Assembly (NCBI RefSeq): GCF_000208745.1
Contig: NC_030855.1
Coordinates: 12,015,088-12,079,087 of the forward strand
DNA: 64,000 bases
Direction: 5' to 3'
Origin: Theobroma cacao
Taxonomy: Eukaryota; Streptophyta; Magnoliopsida; Malvales; Malvaceae
Shown here: positions 1 through 10,673 of the stretch, one piece after another
Layout of the letters: each line of letters begins with the position of its first letter
Position numbering within the stretch: position 1 is the stretch's first letter
Translations under genes and position numbers: made by a program
The notes under the pieces: model-generated
Database searches by the model: none
The model's input: the letters and a program-made list of their open reading frames with translations, nothing else
Told to the model about the DNA's origin: nothing

Positions 1-616
1 ATGTCGCGGCATCATGCTCTGGCCTTTAGTATGATGCACCCATCTAGCCCAGTGCCTCAGCCACAAGCTTTTACTGCTGCAGCGGTGGTCCCTTTAGCGT
101 CGTAGCCTTGAGTGACTCAACACCTCAACCTTAATCACCATGTTGCCTTATGTGCAATCTGCATCTGTCTATCATTTTCGAACGTGATTTTCACCTCGAT
201 TTGGTTAGAACTGGGCAAAGTGGTAAACATAAAAGTTGTAGCCTACTCTATTAGCTTTCTAATTAATTAAAAAATGACCTCAATTGGACTTATGCAGCTC
301 AAGTTTTCTTTAAATTATCACAGCATGTATGAGTGACACCTTCGCCATACTTGTGCTATCATAACTCAATTTCACCTTGCTTATCACATATCCTGCACAT
401 AACCATGAGAGAAATCGGCATTAACTCTTTTTAAAGTAAATTAAACTAAAATTAAGTAAAATTAAGCTAAAACAAATTAATTTAACTATTCAACATGTAA
501 TCTAACTTTACTATGAAAAACACCTAAATTACTCAAATCCAAGCATAAAATCTGAAAGACCTAGCCACTTAAGCACTTAAAATGTGTCAAAAGTGCTCTA
601 TATAGTAGAGTTATCA
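1..616 (-). repeat. Athila-like 3' LTR (partial)
   Basis: This is the U3-side part of the 3' LTR. It matches the upper part of the 5' LTR, for example the shared stretch tttagtatgatgcacc at 26-41 and again near 5842, with scattered substitutions. The rest of the LTR lies left of the window. The minus-strand TG end is at 616, directly next to the polypurine tract. Confidence 0.85.
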
Positions 617-636
617 CACCCCTAAACTTAAAATTT
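617..636 (-). promoter_or_regulatory. Polypurine tract of the Athila-like element
   Basis: On the minus strand AAATTTTAAGTTTAGGGGTG abuts the 3' LTR start. This is the expected primer site for plus-strand DNA synthesis and has the form usual for Athila/Tat elements. Confidence 0.8.
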
Positions 637-2395
637 TGCTAGTCCTCGAGCAAAACAAAGAATTATATGTAATAACCCAAACATGAAAACATTTAGCTAG
701 AGTTTAGTTGCACTATTTTATTAATTACCTTTAATATCCTCAAAAGTTCCTCCATATTCATAACTCTAATCCACATACAAATATTATTCAAGTTAATGTC
801 TCAATTCAAATGCAAGCTTACCGTTAAGTGAATTTTCATGTGTGTGCAATTTATCACCTAGACATTGTACAATCCAAATAAGTTTATATTCATGCAAAAT
901 TCAAATTAATAATTAAATTTCATAAATTTGTTTTTCATCTCTTTCTCCACTAATGTAGACTAACACTAAATCAAGGATCAATAAGACTTTAATTAGCTTG
1001 TAATGTATGGCTACGATCACCCTAAGCACATAGTCAATCTAGGACTTAGTAAAAACTTTATTTTCCTTCACTTAATATATCCCTTTTCATCAAGACTTTT
1101 CTTTTGTTCATCACTTCATCTTTTTTTTTCCTTATTCTTTCTTTCTTTTTTTCTTTTTTTCAATTTCACACTCCCAAATTTATTTCTTTTATTGGGTAGT
1201 GAGATGAATACAATCATATTTTGAACGTTTGTTCATTTTTCATCTTGACTACCTCTGTCACTATGTAGCTCATAACACTGCCTAAATTGACTTATGCATT
1301 TAGGAATGAAGGATGCACTAATGGTTGAAAACATTAATGTAAGGGTCTAAGCTAAAAATTAAGTGTTCGAACAAAGAAAATATGTCATTAGGCTCAAAGG
1401 GGGAAACTAGGGATAATTTATGTAAATGAAGGCTACAAAGGGCTCCACTGGTCCAAAAATAGCCTAAATCATTTCCTTAACTAAGTGTAGCCTAGAATTT
1501 CACCTTAAGAGAGAATCAAACAAACTCTAGAACTTAATGCAAAATTCAAAACTTTCACATTCACATAAACCTTCTCTAAATTTATACAATGAATCTAAGC
1601 AAAAGACATGGCGCTTAAAATGTAGAAATTCCATCTTAACGATAAAGCTTAGCATAAGAATTTACATAACACTGAAACAATATTCACATGTTCCGAAGAA
1701 TCAAAATAGGAATGAAACTAAGTTCTCATCGTTGGATAGGTAAATTAAATGAAACTAGCATAATAAATCTAGTTCAAATGCAAATGCGCGTGCATAAAAA
1801 AATTTAATGAAAATAAACTAACCTAAAATATCACCAAAATTACTAATAATATAACCTTCTCCCAAACATAAATTGCACATTGTTGTCAATGTGAAAAGCT
1901 AAAAAGAATAAGAAAAAAAGACTCCCCTATCAATGGTGACAATGCGTTGAAAGCTCTAATTTTCTTCCTTATTATCTTCATTTTTTACAAACATGCAAAC
2001 TCAACAAACAAGGTAGATAGAGGTTATAATACTTTTTTACATAAAAAAACACAACTAACTAAAATAACTCAACTTAAAAAAAGATATGGCTTGGTTCGCT
2101 TCCCAAGAAGCAATTTTTTACTGTCATTAGCGCAACTATGATACCCTTTTTTTTCACTTCTTCATCACTGCAACAATGCTTGAGGCTTTGTTTCATTGCC
2201 TTAAATGCTTCAATAAGTGTACTAAAAATTTCAATGCAGCCATAAGACAAAACTTTTACCACCTTAAAGGTTTGCCACCAATATGGTTGAAGTTATCATG
2301 ATAAAAGATGGAGGCATGAATTAGAGAGTATTACATGCTATCCAACCTCAAAATCACTGTCATTACTTGTAAGTGGAGTTGGATTCCCTTTACCT
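637..2395 (-). other. Non-coding 3' region of the Athila-like element
   Basis: AT-rich sequence between the protease remnant and the polypurine tract. No reverse transcriptase, RNase H, integrase or envelope-like motif is visible in any frame. At 1108-1170 the plus strand is a long pyrimidine run (purine-rich on the element's sense strand), a type of tract common in the 3' part of Athila elements. The short frames on both strands here are chance openings in AT-rich DNA. The pol core seems to have been deleted between the protease and this region. Confidence 0.6.
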
Positions 2396-2966
2396 TCATT
2401 GGCTAAGTCCACTTTTATAGCAATGAGTTGAGCAGGAACGGTATTTAGATGCATTAAAAATAGTAAATTCAACTACCACCTCACCAATTTTGAAAGTAAT
2501 TCTACCTTCCTTGACATCGATGATTGCACCTACAGTGGGAAAGAATGGATGTCCTAGTATGATCGAAACCTCATGATCATCCTCCATTTCGAGTACTATG
2601 AAGTCCATTAGAATGTATAGTTTCCCTACTTTAACCAAGACATCTTCTATAATCCCACAAGGGTGCCTTATTGTTCTGTCTGCTAACTACAGTGATTGTA
2701 GTTGGTTGAATCTCCATTAGTCCAATTCTCATAGCAACAAACAAAGTCATTATTGAGACACTAGCACCTAAATCAAACAAAGCTTTCAAAAAATTAAAAT
2801 TACTAATTAAGCAAGGGATAAAAAAGCTCCCTAGGTCCTTAAGCTTTGGTGGAAGCTTGTTTTGGATTATTACGCTACACTCTTCACTGATTGTAGTTGT
2901 CTCAAAGTCCTCGAGTTTCCTCTTCTTTGTTAATATTTCTTTTAGAAACTTCACATATGATGGCAT
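2396..2966 (-). pseudogene. Athila-like aspartic protease region of gag-pol (broken)
   Basis: Two minus-strand frames, 2631-2966 and 2396-2638, together encode a retropepsin-like domain. The first carries LKDLGSFFIPC and then the active-site region ALFDLGASVSIM, where DLGAS replaces the classical DTGAS, as is usual in Athila proteins. The second has FIVLEMEDDHEVSIILGHPF, matching the C-terminal flap and hydrophobic-GxPF part of the fold. The frames overlap by a few bases, so a frameshift separates halves that would be continuous in a working element. The frame ends after the protease, and the reverse transcriptase that should follow is missing. In a live element this enzyme would process Gag-Pol in the virus-like particle. 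Confidence 0.8.
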
Positions 2967-4327
2967 TTACTTTAATGCTTCTGCAAAAGCAATGTTTATG
3001 TGAAGCTTTTAAAATACCTCAATAAATTTTTGGAAGTGCTTATCAAGCTTTTATTTCTAAAGGCACCGAGGAAAAGGTGATGGTGGTAAAGTTGTCTTTG
3101 CTTCCTTCTCTTGAATTTGCTTGTCAGCTATCTCAATCACTATTTCATTCTCAACAAGCTTATCTTGAAAAGTAGCTTGCCTAACACTATTGTCAATCTC
3201 TTTTTCGCTCCTCAAGGTGATTGCCGTAACTTGTTCCTTACCTTCTCTCCTTGGATTCACCTTTATATCATTAGGCAGTGTTCCTGGAGTTTAATCGTTT
3301 AATAAATTAGCAAGTTGACCAACCTGAGTCTTAAGGTTTCAAATTGATGATGCTTGACTCTGAATGAGAGCTGTGTGGCTTTGTATAATGCTATCATTCT
3401 GTGTCTGTATTGCCTTAGTAAATCTTCCACTGTTGGCTTTTTTTCTAAGATAGGTGCTTTAACTTGTTGTTGCAATCCCGAACATGCATTTGGCCTTGAA
3501 GTGGAGGAAGATCCTTGATTATTAGCCCAAGAGAAATTTGGATGATTTCTCCACCCTAGGTTGTTTGTGTTGGAGTAAAGGTTATTTTGCTGTCTATTCC
3601 CCATAAATTGCATTGTTTTTATTGAGCTTGGACATTAATGACTTGCATGGTTATCTCCACATTATTCACAAGCTATGAAAAGGACTTTGGATGGAGTTAG
3701 TACCAAAAGATCCAAGAGTTTTAGTTAAAACTACTACTTGTGCATATAATGCCGAAAAACATCCACATCATGAATTCCAACTACTCTCCTATGCATTCAT
3801 CTCTCTAATGGCCACTGTTAGTTATTTGCAAACATCAATTCCAACAAATTGTATGCCTCATCAATTGATTTAGCCATTAAAGCTGCTCCTACAGTGGCAT
3901 TAATGGTAGTTCGGACCTACCCATTTAAACCATTGTAAAAAGTGTGCACTTGAAGCCACTTTGGAAGACCATGATGAGGACAACGTCAAAGTAATTTTTT
4001 GTATCTTTCCCAAGCTTCATACAATGATTGAGAATCTTGCTGCATGAATGATGTGATATCATTCCTCATTTCACTATCTTAGTCAAAGGAAAAAACTTAG
4101 CAAGGAACTTCTAAGAAAGACCATCCCATGTAGTTATTGAGCCAGCTAGGAGCATTCAACCATGCTTTAGCTTTATCCCTCAATGATAAAGGAAAAACAC
4201 TCAAACGAGTTGAATCATCTGTGACATGATTATTTTTTACAGTGTTACAAATCTCCAAGAAGTTTGATATATGGCCATTAGGATCATCATTTGGAAGGCC
4301 TCCAAACTGAATTGAGGTTTGAATCAT
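2967..4327 (-). pseudogene. Athila-like gag (multiple stops and frameshifts)
   Basis: Minus-strand gag beginning near 4327 with [20 protein letters not shown] and then [11 protein letters not shown], the usual opening of the retrotransposon Gag domain. It continues through [18 protein letters not shown]. After a frame change, about 4070-3850 reads DITSFMQQDSQSLYEAWERY, then PKWLQVHTFYNGLN and INATVGAALMAKSIDEAY, with in-frame stops at two places. The glutamine-rich C-terminal part is at 3299-3613, and 3057-3260 reads NPRREGKEQVTAITLRSEKE, the junction toward the protease. Gag would form the particle that packages the RNA. The pieces are colinear, so this is one decayed gene. No zinc knuckle was found. 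Confidence 0.85.
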
Positions 4328-4720
4328 GGTGATGATAGCTGGCTTGATCTCAAAATTGTTTGCTTAAATAGCTGGCCTTCGAATGCTTGATGGAATTCCT
4401 TGTACCAAAGGAATAGCATAATCCCTTGTACCAAAGGAATTGCATAATCCCTTAAGTAATGATTTTCAACTACTACGCACTTTTGGATTTGTTGTTCACC
4501 TTGTTGATCAACTATTGTATTTATTGGAGCAACATCTTGTTGATTCTCTCATTGAAGTCTGCAAAATATTCTCTTAATTTATGGATCACACGGGATAATC
4601 TCCAAGTTGTTGGCTCTTCTCATACAATGATTGAGCACACTTGCAAATCAAAGAAATAAAACTTAAATTAAGACTAATCTATACAATTTTAATATTAGCA
4701 AATAATGAAGAAAACAAAGT

Positions 4721-4740
4721 CGTTGGTAGCGACGCCAAAA
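4721..4740 (-). promoter_or_regulatory. Primer-binding region of the Athila-like element
   Basis: The minus strand reads TTTTGGCGTCGCTACCAACG just inside the 5' LTR, separated from it by about six bases. This is a decayed form of the TTGGCGCCGTTGCC-type site that is standard for Athila elements, where a tRNA 3' end primes reverse transcription. Confidence 0.75.
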
Positions 4741-4746
4741 TATTAT

Positions 4747-6410
4747 TGTTAATTTTGCAGACACAAGCATACGTATCGAACAAGTAATATTGATAGTAAG
4801 TCTAGATTATTGTTCCCACAAGGATTTGTTTCTGAAGTTTCACTAAGTACTAAAATCATATAACAAATTAGTCTTAACTAAGTTAACCAAAAATTGAAAA
4901 GCTAATAAAAAACAAAATAAAAAATGAACAATCAATCAACCAACAAAAACTAAATACGTTGAACAAAATAGTAGATTAGAGACCTAGGATCATGGGTTCA
5001 TTCAACATTTCATCTGATACCAGCTTTTCTTGTAATTTATCTTTCTTAGATGATTTTACTAACCTAGAATCCAAAGCTATGGACAAGTCTCTGTCTAAAT
5101 GCTTGAACAAATTCCTAACTTAATCAGTTCACTATATGTCTATAGGAATCAATTAATTTAAGTTCATTAAGCAAATGTCCTAATTTGGCTATGCATGGCA
5201 ATTGGCGTATGTCTACCCGAATCACGAATCAGATCACCTAAGTGATGTGAACATACACTATTCAAATCTTAGCCTAACTTAAAATCTCTTTGTCAAGTTT
5301 CTATTCGATTCATAAATCAATTAATTGTTGGCCAAGTAATTAAAGTCATTAAGAAATATTTAAATAAGTAAAACAATGCCCATTCATGATAAATAATAGA
5401 AAAACTAGTATTCAGACTACATGTTGAAATCCACCATAATCCTAAATAAGCAAATTAGTTCATAATATCTAAATAAAACACTATCCAAAGAAATTTAGCC
5501 ATGAATTCAAAACAAGAAAATAAGAATAACACAATAGGAGAGAAGGAAACGAATGTTGAATCTTGGTAAATCTGGAAACTCTCTCAATTGCTCTTGAATT
5601 CTTGATTGATTTGTAGCTCTAACTCTCAAAAAAAGTTATTATCGTATTCTCTCTGAATGCTTTAAAAACAGGCTCTTAAATATGTGCAAGGGTGCCTTAT
5701 TTTCCAATTTTTCATCAAAAGTTTAAATTTGGAAATCGAGTGGCGCTGTTGCCTTGACTTGTCTACATCGTAGTGCCATGACAAGCTGTGGTTACATCGT
5801 GACGTTCCTTTTCTAGGATCGCGGTGCCATGCTCCCACCCTTTAGTATGATGCACCTATCTAGCCCAGCACCACGGTCACAAGCTTTCAGCACTACGACA
5901 TTGGTCTTTTAAGTGCTACAGCCTTGAGTGACTCAACATAGGGGCCTCAATCACGGTGCTGCCTTGTGTGCAGTCTGCATTTGTCTATCATTTTCAGACA
6001 TGATTTTCATGATGATTTGGTCTGAACTAGGCGAAATGGTAGACATGAAAGTTGTAGCCCATTCTCTTAGCTTGCCAATGAATTAAAAAATCACATCAAT
6101 TGAACTTCTGTAGCTCAAGTTATCTTTAAATTACTGTAACATGTGCGAGTGACACCTTCACCATACTTGTGTTATCATAACTCAATTTCACCTTGCTCAT
6201 CCCATATCCTGCACATAACCATGAGAGAAATTGACATTAACTCTTCTGAAAGTAAATTAAACTAAAATAACTTAATTTAACAAATCAACATGCAATCTAA
6301 GATTAGTATGAAAACACCTAAATTACTCAAATCCAAACATAAAATCTCAGAGGCCTAGCTATTTAAGCCCCAAAAATGTGTCAAAATTATTCTATATAGT
6401 AGAGTTATCA
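4747..6410 (-). repeat. Athila-like 5' LTR (about 1.66 kb)
   Basis: Bounded by TG...CA on the minus strand, with the high end at 6410 and the low end at 4747 next to the primer site. The part 5800-6410 matches 1-616. Its length is normal for Athila LTRs. No host target duplication can be checked because the other end is outside the window; the five bases after 6410 are tgcat. Confidence 0.85.
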
Positions 6411-6469
6411 TGCATCCAACTTTTCTAGAGGATTTATTATTATACCTTGTGCTCATCTTGTGAAGGTTC
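6411..6469 (+). other. Short remnant between the Athila-like LTR and a solo LTR
   Basis: Its last bases, ttgtgaaggttc (6458-6469), continue after the solo LTR as taggt (9284-9288). Together they resemble 28412-28428, so this looks like the left flank of the LINE insertion. By inference it belongs to the old SIRE-like LTR seen again from 28412. Confidence 0.4.
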
Positions 6470-7171
6470 TGTCACAGCCCAAATTTCGGGCTATGCTCGA
6501 CGCATGGGCTCAATGGGCATAGCCTACTAAGCCCAAGCAAGCCTATTTATGCAATCCCGATCATTAATTCCAACCATCATTTCTAAAACCACATATTATA
6601 GTTCTCAATGATGAATGTTTTAGTAATAATCTATACCAATCGAATATTCATATTTGTATTATCTCAAAGTATTATCATTCATTTCCATCCCATAAGGCAT
6701 CATCATCAATCCAATATATACATACTTCATTTATAACATAACTCCTAGTAGTTTACATTCCATATACATGTACATAGATAAAAAACTTTCAACTGTCAGT
6801 GAAGTGACTTTAAGTGAAGGTACCATTACGGATATGCCATAGTACCTACCAAGAAGGCGAGCATATGACTCAATCTAGGTCCCACCTATCTTCAAATTTG
6901 AAAACATGAATTTTAAAAACATGAGTATGAAACTCAGTAGTGAACATAAGAAGGGAACAAGCAATCGATAGGAAGAATTTGGAAATCATGATGCAGTTGT
7001 TTCAAAAACAATGCACTTGATTTAATTTCTTACTAAAAACCTCTCATTTCAAACCTTGATTAATACCCTCATAGTGTTTCACAAACCCATGATCAATCCA
7101 TGAAGTTAAATAGGTGAAAAGTAGGTCAAAATCAAGCAAGGTAGCAAGTTTCTCATTGTTACAAAATTCAT

Positions 7172-7479
7172 TCTCGCTACAGTGAGATTCGAGCGGCCAA
7201 AATAGAAAGTATCTCGCTGTAGTGAGAAACAGTGTTAGTTTGCATGTGTTTTAACTTTTATAGCATATCTCCCTTTACAGAAGTTCATTGACCTGATTTT
7301 GAAACCATTAGAAAGCTAAGAGGCAGGGCTACAACTTTTTTGTTTATTACTTTTCCTAGTTCGAACAGAAAGGTGGTCAAAATCTTCATCAAAATGAAGG
7401 CACTGCATTAGAACCCGAGAGTTTCTCGCTACAGTGAGTTTCTGGCTGCCAAAACAGAATGTTTCTCACTACAGCGAGA
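7172..7479. repeat. Cluster of near-palindromic TCTCGCTACAGYGAGA motifs (copy A)
   Basis: Four copies of a 16-bp imperfect palindrome at 7172-7187, 7212-7227, 7423-7438 and 7464-7479. The same motif recurs in the other family X LTRs at 30832, 53422, 53484, 56365, 56628, 56668 and 56690. Function is unknown. Candidates are a protein-binding site or a short hairpin in the transcript. Confidence 0.7.
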
Positions 7480-7750
7480 AGCAGGGCACCTAAGTATAAA
7501 ATGGACCTCTTTTGTACTAAAAATCCATTTGGTGCTGCAATAAACTCAATTTGCAAGAACATGGGGCATTCTCAAAATTCATCATGCTAATTTCAACATG
7601 AAATACTCAAAAATTTCCAAAGTTCAACATGCCAAATTTTCACATGCATTACAACCATATACTATATTCATGAACTTTTCTTTTACAAACATATACATAT
7701 ACATATATACATAATTAAACACTAATACCACCATCATCTCACCCAACTCA

Positions 7751-7925
7751 TGTGCATCCCCCCACATCATGCACATAGCCGGAGTCATTGTGTGCATCCC
7801 CCCACATCGTGCACAGTCATTGCTATCGTGTACATCCCCCCACATTGTGCACATGGGCACTATCATCATCTATCTCCCTCACCACTATTATCACCGGCAT
7901 GTGCATCCCCCCACATCGTGCACAC
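7751..7925. repeat. Minisatellite with TGTGCATCCCCCCACATCGT core
   Basis: Four copies of a roughly 23-bp core begin at about 7751, 7791, 7829 and 7900, joined by variable linkers. The same core in reverse complement makes an array of three in LTR copy C (53119-53216). Copies B and D lack it at the equivalent site. Confidence 0.8.
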
Positions 7926-9287
7926 ACACGGTTATCATTATCACACAATATCAACCATTAATGCACAACAATATATATATATCAACATAATGTAGTACAA
8001 GAATCCATAATAGCCACATGTCACACATAGAGAAAATTTATCAAGGGCTTGTTCCCAAGGCACCATTTCTAAGAAAAATGGGATAAAATCATTCAAAGGT
8101 TTTGTGCAAATACATTCACATTCCAACAACAAGTTTGAAATACAAGTTCACTCACCGGTCTTGTTGATTCTTTAATCAATTCTAACTTCGATTATTGCTT
8201 CAAACGGACATGTGAGGCCTCGTTGAAACCTATCACACACACACAACATCACTACCAACCCAATTTGCATAAATACATTTCAAAAAGCTATTTCTTAAAT
8301 CAAGCTCAACTTGTTATTCCTAACTAGCTTCCAATTACCTTTTGATTAGCTATCTATTCTCTCTACTCTAGTATCACTCGAAATAAATAAGCAAGCCTCA
8401 ACAATAAAACAACTCACAACTCCAATTACCAGCCATTATCAACAACCTAAAATCAATCCTCATTCATTACTCACTTTGGTGGATTTGTAGTTAAATTCTT
8501 TCTCAAGAATACTCAAGCTATCATGGAAAATCCTTTTTTCTCTCTCTAAACTTCCAACTAGTGAGAGAAAGTGCTAAACAAAGACTTTTTAAGGGTTTTA
8601 AGGTGAGAGAGTGAAAGAGAACAAAAGGTTTCATGAAGAAGTGCTCAAAAACTTAAAAATTGAAGCTAGAGAGAGAAAGTTATGAAAGCTTTATGGGAGG
8701 CTCCCATGGAGATGAAGAAACGTGAGATGGGAAAGAAGAATAATGGCTGAAAGCTACTGAAAATTGCTGGAGCTTTAGATATTTATATCTAAAGTTTATC
8801 CATTTCTCACTTAAATTACCAAAATACCCTTAACATGGTGGCTCTGTCTTCCTCCCATCCTTTGTGCAACCTTTTTGCTCTTTTGACACCGAAACAAAGT
8901 CCATAATAGTCTAAAGGTACTCGGGTTCACGAAACTTAAAAATTTAGACCCGAGATGTAAAATGACCATTTTGCCCCTATCATGGAAATTATCATTATTT
9001 TTATTTTCCTTATTTATTTACCATCATAAACATCATTTATGCATTCTTTAGGCCTATTTAAATCTTAATAGCATCAAAAAAACCCACTCGTAGGAGCTCA
9101 CCAAGAGAAATTATGAAATTACCCCTGGTCTGCATTATCGCGTCTACTTCTAGTTACGTATCTATAGAGGTCGAGATTTCACAGGTTCACTTCTGAATTA
9201 CCCTTTTAACTCGGTACTTAACCTAAATTGGTATCCGTAAACTTTATTAGCCACCGTATTAAAATACGGGGTACTACAGGTTCTAGG

Positions 9288-9298
9288 TTTTTTTTTTT
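9288..9298 (-). other. Poly-A tail of the LINE (T11 on the plus strand)
   Basis: Eleven Ts mark the LINE 3' end on its own strand, directly next to the left member of the probable target duplication. LINEs of the L1 type insert by target-primed reverse transcription from a poly-A end. Confidence 0.6.
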
Positions 9299-9636
9299 AA
9301 TGTTGGAAATTCCCGTAGGGCCCAACTACCTTGTTTGAGTTTTATTGATTAAAAATAAAGATACAATAAAGAGGGGGACATAATCGGACCTCCAAAATTA
9401 CATGAGTTTGAGAAGAATTTAAATAAGAACATAAAATGGAATGTTTCATTTTACGTGCATATTGATGAATGCAGTCATAAAATTGAAACGCTTTTATGTT
9501 ACAAGATTCTAAACAATTAACAAAATAACGATAGCAAAAATAAATTAGGAGTACTACTCCTTTACATTTATTTGAATCTAACATAAGGTAAATTTGTTTT
9601 GTCTAATTGCAGGATACCTCAGAGCTCACCTTGTGC

Positions 9637-10053
9637 TTATGAGAAGACTTGGAGATTTTGATAAGTATGATTGCAATTCGACAAAAAGTCAGCAACTTGA
9701 TTTCCTTCCCTATGAATATGTGATATGCGACAAGACATGACTTGCAAACATTTTCTAATAAACTCTAACAAATAACAAATTTTGTATGAGCCTTTATGAT
9801 TATCTTGTATCATTTGTACTACAATCTGCGCATCCATCTCTATCCAAACTCGTGACACATTATATTTGATGCATAACCATAGGCCTCTATAAAGTGCCAT
9901 TAATTCCACGTGCAATGAATTCTGTGGACTAAAATTTTCTGAAAAGCCAAAAATTATATTACCTGAATGGTCTCTAAGAACCCCTCCCCCTAAAGCATTC
10001 TGAAATGCATCATTGGATCTACCATCAACATTTAGCTTAAATTCACCTATCAA
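9637..10053 (-). pseudogene. LINE-encoded RNase H domain (C-terminal part of ORF2)
   Basis: The 138-residue frame reads as an RVT_3/RNase H domain: FKLNVDGRSNDAFQNALGGG holds the first catalytic Asp and the GGG turn, HVELMALYRGLWLC the catalytic Glu, RVWIEMDAQIVVQMI the next Asp, and SHIHREGNQVADFLSN the final His and Asp. The domain order matches plant L1 elements, where RNase H follows the zf-RVT zinc-binding region at the C-terminus of ORF2. This frame is uninterrupted, but the rest of ORF2 is broken, so it is a pseudogene segment. The 3' flank down to 9299 (about 340 bases) is the element's 3' UTR and shows nothing else recognisable. Confidence 0.85.
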
Positions 10054-10673
10054 TGGTCGAGTCCAATAGATAATTTTGGTGGGCCATGTTTCTCCTGTCT
10101 AAACCAGAATCCCCAATGTTCTGTTATGTCAATGTCTCCTTTCCATTGTCATTTGCTTAACAAGTTACCTTGAAAAAGCTGCCTTAGCATCATCATAATC
10201 TGCCAAATCACTTTGGATACATTTTAAGTTCCCTATGTTTAGCATCATTTCGCTCAACCCAAAGGAACCACATGATTAGTAAAGGCAATAAAATCCGATT
10301 ATGACAAGGTTTAATGAAATCTCTAGAATAATACCAAGATAGGGATCTGTATCATATTTTGAGGATTATGAACATAAATTTGAAAGAATTTTGCAAAATA
10401 ATTCCAAACTTGTTGTGCAACTGTACCTCACAAAATAACATGTATGATAGACTCCTCTAACTAACAACAAAGGCACCTAGAAGCTAATTGAAAACCTTTT
10501 GATTTCATCGGTAACTTTACAGGAATCCAATTATGCATTAATCGCCATAAAAAGAATGAAACCATAAGTGGTATACTCTTGTGCTAGATTAGCTTACCTA
10601 GTAAACAAGTAGGCTGTCTTTGGTGAGATAGTTCCTAATCGCTTTTAGTACTAAAATCACCATTTGGAGTAAG
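10054..10673 (-). pseudogene. LINE ORF2, zf-RVT segment (3' of the gypsy-type insert)
   Basis: Translating the minus strand gives TPNGDFSTKS at the insert boundary, then FFLWRLMHNWIPVKLPMKSK and GFQLASRCLCC, then EESIIHVIL and VAQQVWNYFAKF. This is the zf-RVT zinc-binding region of plant non-LTR reverse transcriptases. Stops and small frame changes break it. The other half of the domain lies beyond the insert at 18313-18587. Joining the edges restores the expected MAYWA-L-TPNGDF wording, which shows that the insert split one continuous gene. Confidence 0.8.

Larger units (their letters stand above)
1..6410 (-). mobile_element. Athila-like Ty3/gypsy retrotransposon, gag-protease only, truncated by the window edge
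   Basis: The element reads on the minus strand: 5' LTR at 4747-6410, primer-binding region at 4721-4740, gag, aspartic protease, a non-coding 3' region, polypurine tract at 617-636, then a partial 3' LTR at 1-616. Both LTRs carry the same terminal sequence (TGATAACTCTACTATATAG on the minus strand, ending at 616 and 6410), and 1-616 aligns along its length with about 5800-6410. The internal region is only about 4.1 kb and has no reverse transcriptase, RNase H or integrase, so the copy cannot be autonomous. The Athila/Tat assignment rests on the gag and protease wording, the LTR terminus and the PPT form, as known for that lineage. Confidence 0.85.
6470..9278 (-). mobile_element. Solo LTR, family X copy A
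   Basis: This 2809-bp unit begins TGTCACAGCCCAAATTTCGG and ends TACGGGGTACTACA. It is flanked by a perfect 5-bp duplication, GGTTC at 6465-6469 and 9279-9283, and contains no gag or pol, so it is a solo LTR left by LTR-LTR recombination. Three other copies lie at 29565-31531, 32307-54309 (interrupted) and 54623-57407 in the opposite orientation. The minus-strand assignment comes from resemblance of its ends to Tekay-type LTR ends and from a TATA-like stretch near 8777-8785. It carries a minisatellite and several palindromic motifs, listed separately. Confidence 0.9.

Noticed and set aside
1003..2262. Several 60-70 codon ORFs in the 3' region of the Athila-like element, considered as env-like
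   Set aside because: Low-complexity Phe/Leu-rich or unrelated sequence, on both strands, with no signal of an envelope or other domain.
7172..7480. Possible CRISPR-like array of regularly spaced palindromes
   Set aside because: Repeats are only 16 bp, spacing is irregular, there are no cas genes, and the genome is a plant.
7750..7995. His/Pro/Ser-rich ORFs over the minisatellite
   Set aside because: Translation of tandem repeats in several frames; not a gene.
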